Source: Clostridium caldaquaticum
GTDB taxonomy: Bacteria > Bacillota > Clostridia > Clostridiales > Clostridiaceae
DNA: 64,000 nucleotides
NCBI RefSeq assembly: GCF_023806125.1
Contig: NZ_JAMSKT010000001.1
Location: forward strand, 1-64,000
Reading direction: 5' to 3'
The position numbers and the translations under genes are program-made. The notes beneath the pieces are model-generated. The model ran no database searches. It had not been told where the DNA came from and saw only the letters and a list, made by a program, of their open reading frames with translations. Of the stretch, positions 1 through 8,924 are shown in pieces. Within the stretch, counting starts at the first letter, position 1, and each line of letters begins with the position of its first letter.

Positions 1-4
1 GATC

Positions 5-76
5 CTATAAGAGATCCTCTTTTTTTCGAACAAAAGGAATGGGTCTTATTTGTGTGCCTTCATTTATGGTTTTCAT
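5..76 (-). CDS. Possible tiny ORF or truncated gene start
   Basis: Downstream of the DUF2142 gene, an AAGGTGAT ribosome site stands 9 bases before an ATG that opens a 23-codon frame ending in TAG. The peptide starts MKTINEGTQ and ends KKEDLL, and I do not recognise it. The ribosome site overlaps the end of the upstream gene, as in a coupled operon. It could be a real microprotein, the start of a gene broken by a nonsense mutation, or chance; the window edge hides what follows. Confidence 0.25.
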   Translation of the reverse strand: MKTINEGTQIRPIPFVRKKEDLL

Positions 77-91
77 TTTCAAGTTATCACC

Positions 92-1405
92 TTAAAAAAC
101 ATAATAATTTAAAAATATTATATAAAATAATGCCATAAAGTTAGACATAATAGCTAAAATACCAAGTAATTTATAAACTATACTTTTGTATTTATCAGCA
201 ATTATTCCATCTAATCCCTTGCATAATAATATTATTAATGCTATTAGTGCAGGAAATAAATATCGTCCTTGCGGCTGATAATCTGAGTAAATTGAGTAAT
301 AAGAATGTAATATAAAAGAAATAACAGATGTAAAAGCTAAAGCTATATAAAATTTATTTCTCATTAACATTTTAATATCAGTTTTATAATAATATACTAT
401 TTTATAAAACAGACCTATTAAACTAGCTGCAACAATTAAAAACATTAAAAAATAATATTTATTGTTCATTGGCAAAATCATATAGTCAAAATACCCCCAA
501 AAGCTTTTGAATGTATCACTCAGCCAATTTGTATTAAACAATAAATATCTTATGCCTAATCCTCTATGTTTTAATGTATTTCTAATTGAAGGCTTATATT
601 TAGGTATAGCAAGTTTTTCTGATAACGCTCTGCCATAGTTTCTCCCTAAAAAATCTCCGTCGTAAATTAAATAATTTCTTATAAAAAACCATCCAGATAC
701 TATAAAAATAATAAAAATACATAATAATAGTTTTTTAAAAAAACTATTTGATAATTTATTTTTATAAGTAATTAATACTATAAAAAGTGTAGCAAGTATT
801 ATAGAATATCCATTCAAGTATGATAATGCCATCAAACCTGATACAATGCCAACTTTTATCACTACATTATATCCCCAATTTGATTCTAAACCTAAAAGCC
901 ATAAATAAATCATAATAGATGATAAAAATACAGTAAATGCATCTTGATTTGTATATGCAGATATAAAGGCAAATTGGGGAATGAAAGCTAGAAATAAAGG
1001 AAAAAAATACTTTACTTTAGATTGTTTAAATATACGCTTACTTATTAGCCAAGAAAAGTATACTGTTCCCACCCCTGAAAATACAGAAAGCATTCTTGAA
1101 ATTATATATACTGGCAAATTGACACCTATTTTATCAGCAAATATGCATAAACCAGCTGATATTATATAAGGGAGGTAAGGCGTTGTAGCATATGAAATCC
1201 CATAGTCTCCATAAAATAATCTTATATCACCACTTATAGGTAAATTTCTATATTTAATAATGAAATTAACAATATCAAACCTTTGAAACTCATCTGGAGC
1301 ATGATCAAATGGAATAATTACAGCCCAAGCAATATATAAAAAAAACGAACAAGCTATAAGCACAACTACGAAGAGACGTTCTTTGTCCAATTTACTTGTA
1401 ATCAA
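92..1405 (-). CDS. DUF2142-type polytopic membrane protein
   Basis: A protein of 437 residues with about ten hydrophobic segments. Near its N-terminus, after the first membrane segment, it carries the motif PFDHAPDEF, which matches the P-x-D-x-P-D-E signature of DUF2142 and related GT-C-like membrane proteins. Such proteins often occur beside surface-polysaccharide clusters and are suspected lipid-linked sugar transferases, but no reaction is established. I chose the TTG start at 1405 because AAAGGAG ends 9 bases before it; a longer frame from 1438 would place that ribosome site inside the coding region. It has its own promoter (1485-1513) and lies beyond the polysaccharide operon, so it may modify the same polymer. 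That role is inferred. Confidence 0.75.
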   Translation of the reverse strand: MITSKLDKERLFVVVLIACSFFLYIAWAVIIPFDHAPDEFQRFDIVNFIIKYRNLPISGDIRLFYGDYGISYATTPYLPYIISAGLCIFADKIGVNLPVYIISRMLSVFSGVGTVYFSWLISKRIFKQSKVKYFFPLFLAFIPQFAFISAYTNQDAFTVFLSSIMIYLWLLGLESNWGYNVVIKVGIVSGLMALSYLNGYSIILATLFIVLITYKNKLSNSFFKKLLLCIFIIFIVSGWFFIRNYLIYDGDFLGRNYGRALSEKLAIPKYKPSIRNTLKHRGLGIRYLLFNTNWLSDTFKSFWGYFDYMILPMNNKYYFLMFLIVAASLIGLFYKIVYYYKTDIKMLMRNKFYIALAFTSVISFILHSYYSIYSDYQPQGRYLFPALIALIILLCKGLDGIIADKYKSIVYKLLGILAIMSNFMALFYIIFLNYYVF

Positions 1406-1484
1406 TACGTTATACTCCTTTCGAGCAAAATGCAACAATACTTTCTATTATTATAATTTTATTGCTATTTATTCACTAATGCTT

Positions 1485-1513
1485 ATTATATATCTTTCAA
1501 TTAGTTATTTCAA
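1485..1513 (-). promoter_or_regulatory. SigA-type promoter of the DUF2142 gene
   Basis: On the minus strand, TTGAAA (1508-1513) and TATAAT (1485-1490) are separated by exactly 17 bases, about 80 bases upstream of the chosen start. The rest of 1441-1740 is very AT-rich. It must also hold the plus-strand promoter of the carboxypeptidase gene, but I found no convincing candidate for that. Confidence 0.6.
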
Positions 1514-1740
1514 TATTTCAAGCGTCGATTTCTATTTAATATATAAGTGAATAAGAATTATAAATTTGTCATATTATATATAAATAATGCTAAAAATAAA
1601 TAATAATATTATAATATTTATTAAAAAACATATGCTTTTTATTATAGCATATAATTATATATCGAAATTACAATACTTAAAAAATTTAGAATCTCAATTA
1701 TTAAATAAAAAAATGCATAATTACTATTATTCAAGGTGAT

Positions 1741-3144
1741 ATGATGCGCAAATTTACTTTTTATATATTATGTATTCTGTTAATAACTATTCTTGCGACT
1801 ATATTATTTAAATCTAATTTATTAGGGCTTATAACTCCAAAGAATATCAACACAAATAATGTCAGTAACTCAAATAATATAGAATCTCAAGATGTATTAA
1901 AATCCGGTTCAGGAGTATATGATGATAACAATATGACTCCTGATAAAAACTATGTAAGTACAAATTCTTCTATTACATCTAAACAAACTTTAACTGAAAA
2001 TTATAAAAGTATTATTGATTTATCAACAATAGAATATAGATATAACGATATGATAAAGGATATTGATAAGTTAATTTCTATGTTTCCTGATAAAGTAAAA
2101 AAAGTTATAATAGGTAAATCTGTACTAGGACGTGATATTCCAGCAGTAATAATAGGTAATGTAAATGGACTTGAAAATCTATCAAAACTTGAAAAAAACA
2201 TACCTCACCGTTTTTTTATCATGGGAAACTCTCATGCTCGAGAAACTCATAGTACACCAATTATTATGAAACAAATTGAGTTTTATCTTTATAATTGGAA
2301 TAATTACTATAATGGTCAGAAGCTTAAAGATATTTTCTCAAAATCAGCAATTTTTTATGTGCCAATGCAAAATCCTGATGGTACGGAGCTTGTATTTAGC
2401 GGACTTAATTCAGTAAATGATAGCATACGATATGAAAATTTATTAGCCATGCTAAAGAATAAAATAGATAATCATCTAATAAATCCTGGTGATGTAGATT
2501 CTAATTGGCAATATAATGATAAAGATTTTAGAGTATGGAAATCTAATATTAATGGTGTTGATTTACACTATAACTTTTGGGAAGATGGTGTAAATGATGA
2601 AGACGTAAAAAGTTATACTGCTACTGATCCAAAATGGTGGGCTAAATCTGAACCTGCTTCAGAATATTATATTGGATCAAGTGGTTTATCTGAACCTGAA
2701 ACAAAAGCTGTAGTTAATTTTATAGACAAGTATAAACTTTTCAATTATGCTATAACTTATCACGGGCGAGGACCTACAATATTTTGGAATTATAAACTCT
2801 CAGGCGAAGTTTATGAAAAAAATAAAAATATAGTTATTGATATAGCTATACTTACTCAATCTCCTTTTTCACTTAGCGATTCTCTTCCTATAGGCTTTGT
2901 AGGTTGGTATACAAAGAAATATGGTGGCTTTGCTGCAAACTTAGAAATTGGCTGGAATGAATATCCTTTTGATTTTGATACAATGCAAAATAACACAAAT
3001 AGTTCAGTTGATGCTTGCCCATTAATGGCAAAACAATTACATTATATATGGAAAGTTCAAAAATATACACCTTTATATATTCTCCAAAAGTATGTTAACA
3101 AAAGTGATAATACTACAGTTTCTTCTTTATCTAAATTACCATAG
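1741..3144 (+). CDS. M14-family zinc carboxypeptidase-like protein
   Basis: A 467-residue protein with one N-terminal membrane anchor or signal segment (about residues 5-30), then a low-complexity Asn/Ser-rich linker, then a peptidase M14 domain from about residue 95. The zinc ligands are visible: His165 and Glu168 in NSHARE, and His341 in YHGRG. Glu402 in LEIGWNE fits the catalytic glutamate. MQNPDG and DLHYNF match further conserved M14 segments. M14 enzymes remove C-terminal residues; bacterial surface forms act on peptides or cell-wall cross-links, and the substrate here is unknown. It stands alone on the plus strand between two minus-strand polysaccharide units. An AAGGTGAT ribosome site precedes ATG codons at 1741 and 1744; either may be the start. 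Confidence 0.85.
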   Translation: MMRKFTFYILCILLITILATILFKSNLLGLITPKNINTNNVSNSNNIESQDVLKSGSGVYDDNNMTPDKNYVSTNSSITSKQTLTENYKSIIDLSTIEYRYNDMIKDIDKLISMFPDKVKKVIIGKSVLGRDIPAVIIGNVNGLENLSKLEKNIPHRFFIMGNSHARETHSTPIIMKQIEFYLYNWNNYYNGQKLKDIFSKSAIFYVPMQNPDGTELVFSGLNSVNDSIRYENLLAMLKNKIDNHLINPGDVDSNWQYNDKDFRVWKSNINGVDLHYNFWEDGVNDEDVKSYTATDPKWWAKSEPASEYYIGSSGLSEPETKAVVNFIDKYKLFNYAITYHGRGPTIFWNYKLSGEVYEKNKNIVIDIAILTQSPFSLSDSLPIGFVGWYTKKYGGFAANLEIGWNEYPFDFDTMQNNTNSSVDACPLMAKQLHYIWKVQKYTPLYILQKYVNKSDNTTVSSLSKLP

Positions 3145-3163
3145 CAATTAATTTTTTATATCT

Positions 3164-3194
3164 AAAGCTGCTAACTCAGTTTATTAGCAGCTTT
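3164..3194 (+). terminator. Rho-independent terminator after the carboxypeptidase gene
   Basis: An 11-bp perfect stem, AAAGCTGCTAA with TTAGCAGCTTT, encloses a 9-base loop. It is followed by a T-rich tract on the plus strand. It lies between convergent genes, so it may also stop transcription from the polysaccharide operon, although the tail on that side is weaker. Confidence 0.8.
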
Positions 3195-3290
3195 TATTTA
3201 GTTTAGTATATTTAATTTTTCTATTATATTTTCAAAAATATCTTAAGTACATATAGGCAACTGCATACATATTATTAATGTTTATTGACA

Positions 3291-4727
3291 CTATCTCAAA
3301 CCTGATTTATTTAATATTTCTTGTATTATAGATTCTCCAACAATTAAACAGTATACAAAATATAATGAACCTGAAAAAACTATACTTAATAAAATAGTAA
3401 ATATATCAGATAAATTTAACAACTTTACTAATTCTACTGCAATAAATACAAAAATACTTCCTATCAAATAATGTACATTTTTTTTATTTATTATTTTTCT
3501 CTTCATATAATTTTTTGTATATTTTAATTGAATAGCTAAAACTAAAAACTCTGCAATAGTAAAAGCAATCGCAGTACCATTTTGGTTAAAAATAGGAATC
3601 AATATTAAATTTAATATAAAATCAACTACAGCTCCTACAATAACAGATATTAACAACTTTCGTTCTTTTCCTAGTGGCATTAATATCTGTATCCCTGTTA
3701 AATTGCTAAGTCCTATTAATATAATTATAAAAACAGTAATTTGCATAGTGGGTACTGCAGGAATAAACTCATCACCCGAAAATAATCTTATAATTTGAGG
3801 TGCTAATGCATATAAACCAACACAGGAAGGAAGTCCAAGAAACAATATAAACTGAACAGATTTCTCAATTAATATATTAAAATTCTCTTTCATGTCTTGT
3901 TTTATATAATAAGCCAGTCTAGGAAGCAATACAACACCAAGAGAAGTAACTATACCAAGAACCATTCTATTTATCTTTAAAGCAGCTGAGTAATACCCTA
4001 CATATTTATCTCCTGATATTATTCCAAGCATAGCACTATCAAGATTTATATAAATATTCGTAGCAACTTGTGACGAAAACAAAATTAAAATAGGCTTTAA
4101 GTGCCTTTTAAAATCTAAATTTTTAAAGCCAATCTTAATATATTTTCTGGAGTTTATTATATTTACTATATTTGCTCCACTAAGTGCTATAACACTTATA
4201 GCACCATAAATAATATAATCACCTCTATTTTGAACTAGTAAAAAAAGAAGTACTATTGATATTATTTTAAACATTATACTTCTTATAGTAATAAATCCAT
4301 AGTTCTCTAATCCTTGATACATCCAATCAATACTAAAGATATTTAATATTAATAAACTTCCTAATAATAAAAATAGTATTCTTTCATTCCAAAAATAATC
4401 TAATGAAAGTACAGCCGTATAATAAACAACTGAACTTACTATTCCTGCAATTGTATTTATTAAAAATATCTCAGAAAATACTTTTGAAAGCTTAATCTTA
4501 TTATCTCTTGCTTTTGCAATTTCTCTTACACCATAAACAGGTATTCCTAGACTTGCAAAAATCAAAAAAATATTTACAATAGATGTAGCATAACTAACTT
4601 TACCTACACCAACAGCACCTATTACTCTGGAAACATACGGAAATGTTATAATAGGAAAAAGCATATTTAATAAAGTCAAGCTTACATTGTATACATAGTT
4701 CTTAATTAATGATTTTTGCCGCATCAT
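3291..4727 (-). CDS. Wzx-type polysaccharide flippase
   Basis: A 478-residue protein with about 12-14 hydrophobic segments, of the MOP-superfamily polysaccharide biosynthesis (RfbX/Wzx) type. The N-terminal segment with FPYVSRVIGAVGVGKVSYA and the following GIPVYGVREIAKAR are typical of Wzx proteins from Gram-positive capsule or wall-polymer loci. It should move undecaprenyl-diphosphate-linked repeat units across the membrane. It is the last gene of the minus-strand operon, 37 bases after the preceding glycosyltransferase. A GAGG ribosome site precedes the start. Together with the Wzy-like protein at 8921-10396 it implies a Wzx/Wzy-dependent pathway. No Wzz or tyrosine-kinase chain-length regulator is in the window. 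Confidence 0.9.
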   Translation of the reverse strand: MMRQKSLIKNYVYNVSLTLLNMLFPIITFPYVSRVIGAVGVGKVSYATSIVNIFLIFASLGIPVYGVREIAKARDNKIKLSKVFSEIFLINTIAGIVSSVVYYTAVLSLDYFWNERILFLLLGSLLILNIFSIDWMYQGLENYGFITIRSIMFKIISIVLLFLLVQNRGDYIIYGAISVIALSGANIVNIINSRKYIKIGFKNLDFKRHLKPILILFSSQVATNIYINLDSAMLGIISGDKYVGYYSAALKINRMVLGIVTSLGVVLLPRLAYYIKQDMKENFNILIEKSVQFILFLGLPSCVGLYALAPQIIRLFSGDEFIPAVPTMQITVFIIILIGLSNLTGIQILMPLGKERKLLISVIVGAVVDFILNLILIPIFNQNGTAIAFTIAEFLVLAIQLKYTKNYMKRKIINKKNVHYLIGSIFVFIAVELVKLLNLSDIFTILLSIVFSGSLYFVYCLIVGESIIQEILNKSGLR

Positions 4728-4764
4728 ATTTTACCTCTAATATAATTAAATTACAAAAGAATAA

Positions 4765-5820
4765 TTATTTTTTTAGAGTATTCTCAAATATATCTGTTGA
4801 ATTATTCCACGTATATGTTTTAATTAATTTATATCCGTTTTCAGATATTTTTCTTAATAAATTTTCATTTTCTATTAAGCTTAATATATTTTGAGCAAGT
4901 GACTCTATATCGTGGGGTTCACAAACCATAGAAGTTTCTCTATGTATTCCTATATCCGGTATACATCCAACATTAGTTGCTACTACTGCACACTTACATG
5001 CCATAGCTTCCATTGGTGGAAGATGCCATCCTTCTGTCCAACTAGGAGATATAAAAATATCTGATGTTGAGTACAATTCTCTTAACTTACTTTTTTCAGG
5101 ATTTTCATAAAACTCAGCATAACTTGGTATATCAGTACCTTTCTCTAATCCAAATAGTCTAACCTTTATTTCAGGATGAATTTTTTTAACAATTTCTATG
5201 GCCTTTATTCCATCATTATAGCCTTTCCACTCTAATTTATGATAAAGCATTAAAATTACTTTTTCTCTATTATAAATTTTATTATTATTATAAAATTCAT
5301 CAAAATTTATTCCATTAGGAATTAGCGCATCAACCTCTACATGAAACTTCATCTCCATTAAATCCTTAAGCCACTTTGCAATAACAATACGTCTTAGAGG
5401 GAGCTTATAACTATTATTAACTAAGTATTCAGGTCCACTCCATTTTTCGTAATGCTGAATAAAATAAAACTTCTTACCCTTGTTTTTATTTAACTTACTG
5501 ACTGAATATGCTGTTGGCCATGCTGTAGCTATGGTAGCATCTGCATCTCTTATAAATACACTATTAATTAACGGAACCTGCTTTACTTTTACTTTCAAAT
5601 CAAACCAATCTACTTTATTTCTTTTTTTAATAACGTTACCTACAGAAGCTTTTATTCTTCTAAATTCACCTTTTAAACCTTTATTTTGAAATTTATAAGA
5701 TAATACAGGGACATAGCATACAACATCATGTCCCCTCTCTTTCAATCTATTAGCATATTCAAAAACAACCTTCAAACCTCCAGTAAGGTTAATAAAAGGA
5801 ATTATAAAATTTATTTTCAC
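4765..5820 (-). CDS. GT4-family glycosyltransferase
   Basis: A 351-residue glycosyltransferase with a GT-B fold. The N-terminus has the glycine-rich segment PFINLTGGLKVVFEYANRL, and the C-terminal domain has the E-x7-E nucleotide-sugar motif in EGWHLPPMEAMACK. It belongs to the retaining GT4 group; donor and acceptor cannot be told from sequence. The start is GTG at 5820, one base after the TAG of the upstream gene, so the two are tightly coupled. It probably adds one sugar to the lipid-linked repeat unit. Confidence 0.85.
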   Translation of the reverse strand: MKINFIIPFINLTGGLKVVFEYANRLKERGHDVVCYVPVLSYKFQNKGLKGEFRRIKASVGNVIKKRNKVDWFDLKVKVKQVPLINSVFIRDADATIATAWPTAYSVSKLNKNKGKKFYFIQHYEKWSGPEYLVNNSYKLPLRRIVIAKWLKDLMEMKFHVEVDALIPNGINFDEFYNNNKIYNREKVILMLYHKLEWKGYNDGIKAIEIVKKIHPEIKVRLFGLEKGTDIPSYAEFYENPEKSKLRELYSTSDIFISPSWTEGWHLPPMEAMACKCAVVATNVGCIPDIGIHRETSMVCEPHDIESLAQNILSLIENENLLRKISENGYKLIKTYTWNNSTDIFENTLKK

Positions 5821-5821
5821 A

Positions 5822-6850
5822 CTAACTCCTCTCCTTCTTAGGAAGCAGTCCTGGCTTTACACGTTTACCAGTTCTATTGTTAACAGCATCCAAAATAGCT
5901 TTAGTATTTATTTTTATCCTAAATAATTTATTATCTTGAGCAATTATTATTCTTATTATCCTATCTATATAATCTCTTAAATATCTTTTAAGCACAAGTC
6001 TATTGTTATTTCTTATTTTTGCTACAAGCATATGATTTCTAAAACCATAATAATCTTTCCATTGTTCTTTTATATTTATATAGTAAAAGTTTTTACCTAA
6101 TACTTTTCTATGTAAAATGAGACTTTCTACTTCTTTATGAATAAGTATGCTATCTCTTACCCAAACAATACTAAACTTGTCTGATATTCTTAGTGTGTAC
6201 TCTAAATCATCACACTGAATAAAAAATTCTTCCTTTACATTACCACAGGCTTCAATAACTTTTTGATTAATTAATACCCCAAGTAAAGGATACGTATAAA
6301 TATTAAGAATTTCATTTTCAATAAAATCTGATTCTTTATGTTCAATATTTTTAAAATACTTATCATTATCAATAACTGAGTATATCGGTCTTTTTTGAAG
6401 CGTTAAATCTTTATTATAAACAGCACTAACTAATACAAATGCAGATGTTTTTTCCTTTACTTTCATTAATTTTTCAAAAGCATCATTTTGAGGCTCCGCA
6501 TCATCATCCATTAGCCAAAGCCAGTCGTATCCTAATATCTTTCCTGTCTCAATACCCTTATGGAATCCACCTGCACCTCCAGTATTTTGCTGTAATCTTA
6601 TATAATGTATATTTATACCTTCATATACATTTAAAACTTCCGTACTTTTATTTATATCCTGAGAAAAATCACAAATAAATTTATTTTGTATTAACAATTC
6701 AGCTGTTCCATCCGTTGAAGCATTATCTATTATTATTATTCCATCAAGGTTATAGGATTGATTTATTAATGCTTTTATACTTTCAATTAAAAAATTTTTT
6801 CTGTTGAAAGTGACAACTACAGCAGCTGAAGTTTCTTTGTTTTTCATCAA
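5822..6850 (-). CDS. GT2-family glycosyltransferase, galactofuranosyl/rhamnosyl type
   Basis: A 342-residue GT-A enzyme. VVVTFNRKNFL at the N-terminus is the nucleotide-binding strand, and WLWLMDDDAEP holds the metal-binding acidic cluster. This long DDD form resembles GlfT1-like galactofuranosyltransferases and some rhamnosyltransferases. The cluster makes dTDP-rhamnose, which favours a rhamnosyl donor, but no UDP-galactopyranose mutase gene is visible to decide. It is in operon order, 27 bases downstream of the next gene upstream. Confidence 0.85.
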   Translation of the reverse strand: MMKNKETSAAVVVTFNRKNFLIESIKALINQSYNLDGIIIIDNASTDGTAELLIQNKFICDFSQDINKSTEVLNVYEGINIHYIRLQQNTGGAGGFHKGIETGKILGYDWLWLMDDDAEPQNDAFEKLMKVKEKTSAFVLVSAVYNKDLTLQKRPIYSVIDNDKYFKNIEHKESDFIENEILNIYTYPLLGVLINQKVIEACGNVKEEFFIQCDDLEYTLRISDKFSIVWVRDSILIHKEVESLILHRKVLGKNFYYINIKEQWKDYYGFRNHMLVAKIRNNNRLVLKRYLRDYIDRIIRIIIAQDNKLFRIKINTKAILDAVNNRTGKRVKPGLLPKKERS

Positions 6851-6877
6851 AATCCCTGCCTTAAATATTAACTTTAT

Positions 6878-7777
6878 TTAATTTTTAAATATATATCTTA
6901 TACCTTCTATAGTTCCTTCTACCAAGGCACTTGCTCTGTTATAATCTCCTTTGATTTTATACATAATCCATTTCTTAATATTTGAAACACTTATTCCTGC
7001 AATAGATACTAAATAACTAAACAATTTAACTTTTTTCTTAAATTTATTCATAAAAATAATTTTATTTCTAGTATTCCACTTTATTGCAAAGGCCGAATCT
7101 TCTCCTCCGCTTGCTACACTTACTTTATGATATATAACAGCTTTAGGGGTATAGATAAGTTTATATCCTTTCATCATTGCCTTTATGCAAAAATCAACAT
7201 CTTCATAATACATAAAATAGTCTTCTTCTAATAAGCCTATATTTTCTAAAACCTCTTTTTTTATAAGCATATTACAACCTGTTATAAAATCAACTTCAGA
7301 TTCATTATCATATTGTCCTTTATCTATTTCTTTTAGTCCAAAATGTTCTACTCGAAATTTAAGCCAATTAACCTTTCCTCCAGCATACCATATTAACTTT
7401 TTATTACCATAATACATAATTTTACTACCGACGATACCAACTTTGGAATAATTTTTAAAAATTTCCATCATATTATCTAAAAAATCTGGCTCCACTATAG
7501 TATCATTATTTAGTAATAAATAAAAGTCTGCATTATTTTCTAGTCCATATTTGATTGCTACATTATTTGCCCCTGCAAAGCCTAAGTTTTTTCCTGTTTC
7601 AATAAGCTTTATATTAGGAAGACTTTTTTTTATTTCTTCTACGGAATTATTTTGAGATCCATTATCTACTATTACAATTTCATAATTTTTATTAGTTAGT
7701 TTTTTTAAACTATTTACACATTGTATAGTATCTGTAAAATTATTATAGTTAACTAATATTATAATAGTTTTATTCAT
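6878..7777 (-). CDS. GT2-family glycosyltransferase, rhamnosyltransferase-like
   Basis: A GT-A family 2 enzyme of 299 residues from the ATG at 7777; a TTG at 7795 would add six residues. It begins MNKTIIILVNYNN, has LLLNNDT in place of the usual DxD, and EDVDFCIKAMMKGYK later in the catalytic domain. This pattern is common among rhamnosyltransferases of the RfbN/WbbL group. The ribosome site before either start is weak. The dTDP-L-rhamnose genes in the same operon make rhamnose a reasonable donor, by inference only. Confidence 0.85.
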   Translation of the reverse strand: MNKTIIILVNYNNFTDTIQCVNSLKKLTNKNYEIVIVDNGSQNNSVEEIKKSLPNIKLIETGKNLGFAGANNVAIKYGLENNADFYLLLNNDTIVEPDFLDNMMEIFKNYSKVGIVGSKIMYYGNKKLIWYAGGKVNWLKFRVEHFGLKEIDKGQYDNESEVDFITGCNMLIKKEVLENIGLLEEDYFMYYEDVDFCIKAMMKGYKLIYTPKAVIYHKVSVASGGEDSAFAIKWNTRNKIIFMNKFKKKVKLFSYLVSIAGISVSNIKKWIMYKIKGDYNRASALVEGTIEGIRYIFKN

Positions 7778-7808
7778 TATATTATTCACTCTCAAATCTT
7801 CGTTATAT

Positions 7809-8924
7809 TTAATTTTTCATATTTCTTATTATATTTAAATAATCCTTAGCAACACTCTGCCAATTAAATTCTTTTCCTCTTCTGATGCAGTATGCTTTCA
7901 ATCTTTCATATTCTTTTTCATTATTGTATAAATTTTCTATTTTATTCGAAAGCTTCTCATAATCAAATTTTTCAAATTTTAATTCTTCTAACTCAACTAA
8001 TTCTTTTAATGATGAGGAATTTGATACTATAGTTACTGCATTTTGTTTCATAGCTTCAACAACTGGCAGCCCAAAACCTTCATATAATGAAGGAAATATA
8101 AATATAAAACAGTTTTTCATAAGTACATGCTTTTCAACATTCGTAACATAGTTTAAATAAATTATGTCCTCAGCATACTTATGATTATGAATAGCTTCTT
8201 TAATGTTTTTAGACTTCCACCCTAACTTGCCACATAGTACTAGCTTTAAATCAGTTTCTTTTCTTATACTTTCATAAGCCTTAAGCAAGGTACTAATATT
8301 TTTTCTTGGTTCTATAGTTCCTACATATAATAAATATTCTTTAGGAACTATTTTATTGTTTTTCTTAAAGAAATCCACTTCTTGTTCTTTTGATATTTCA
8401 ATATAGGTTCCATCTTCATAAATAACACTAATCTTTTCTGTATCAATATCATTATAGAAATATTTATGTATACCTAATTTAGTAGCCTTAGATACTGCAA
8501 TAATCTTATCTGCCTTTTTAATTGAAAATGGTATAAAAATCTTATTTATAAGCTTGTTGTAAGTTTGCATAGTTTCAGGCATTTCATAAACAACCAAGTC
8601 ATGTATTGTTAATAAGCTTTTTGCATTATAAAGCTTTAAAGGTAATACATGTTGTGTTCCCCAAAATATATCAATATTATATTTTCTTATTAGTTGTGGA
8701 ACCTTAAACAAGTACCATAAAGTTTTTTTATAAATCTTATTTGAATCTTCAATAACTATTAAATTTTTATATTTATCGCCTTCGAAAACAACATGTCTAT
8801 CTGAAAAGAGATAATATACATTTTCTTTATCTATCTCCAATAAATTTGTAAGCAGACTATCAAGATAAAACCCTATTCCTGTTTTATATTTTGATAACGG
8901 TCTGGCATCTATACCAATATTCAA
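7809..8924 (-). CDS. GT4-family glycosyltransferase
   Basis: A 371-residue GT-B enzyme starting MNIGIDARPLSKYKTGIGFY, typical of GT4 mannosyl- and rhamnosyltransferases. LLYVGTIEPRKNI opens the C-terminal domain, and EGFGLPVVEAMKQ holds the E-x7-E motif. The start codon is TTG inside TTGA, which overlaps the TGA stop of the Wzy-like gene, so translation is probably coupled. A GGGTGA ribosome site lies upstream. A mannose donor is plausible because the cluster encodes GDP-mannose synthesis, but this is not shown. Confidence 0.87.
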   Translation of the reverse strand: MNIGIDARPLSKYKTGIGFYLDSLLTNLLEIDKENVYYLFSDRHVVFEGDKYKNLIVIEDSNKIYKKTLWYLFKVPQLIRKYNIDIFWGTQHVLPLKLYNAKSLLTIHDLVVYEMPETMQTYNKLINKIFIPFSIKKADKIIAVSKATKLGIHKYFYNDIDTEKISVIYEDGTYIEISKEQEVDFFKKNNKIVPKEYLLYVGTIEPRKNISTLLKAYESIRKETDLKLVLCGKLGWKSKNIKEAIHNHKYAEDIIYLNYVTNVEKHVLMKNCFIFIFPSLYEGFGLPVVEAMKQNAVTIVSNSSSLKELVELEELKFEKFDYEKLSNKIENLYNNEKEYERLKAYCIRRGKEFNWQSVAKDYLNIIRNMKN

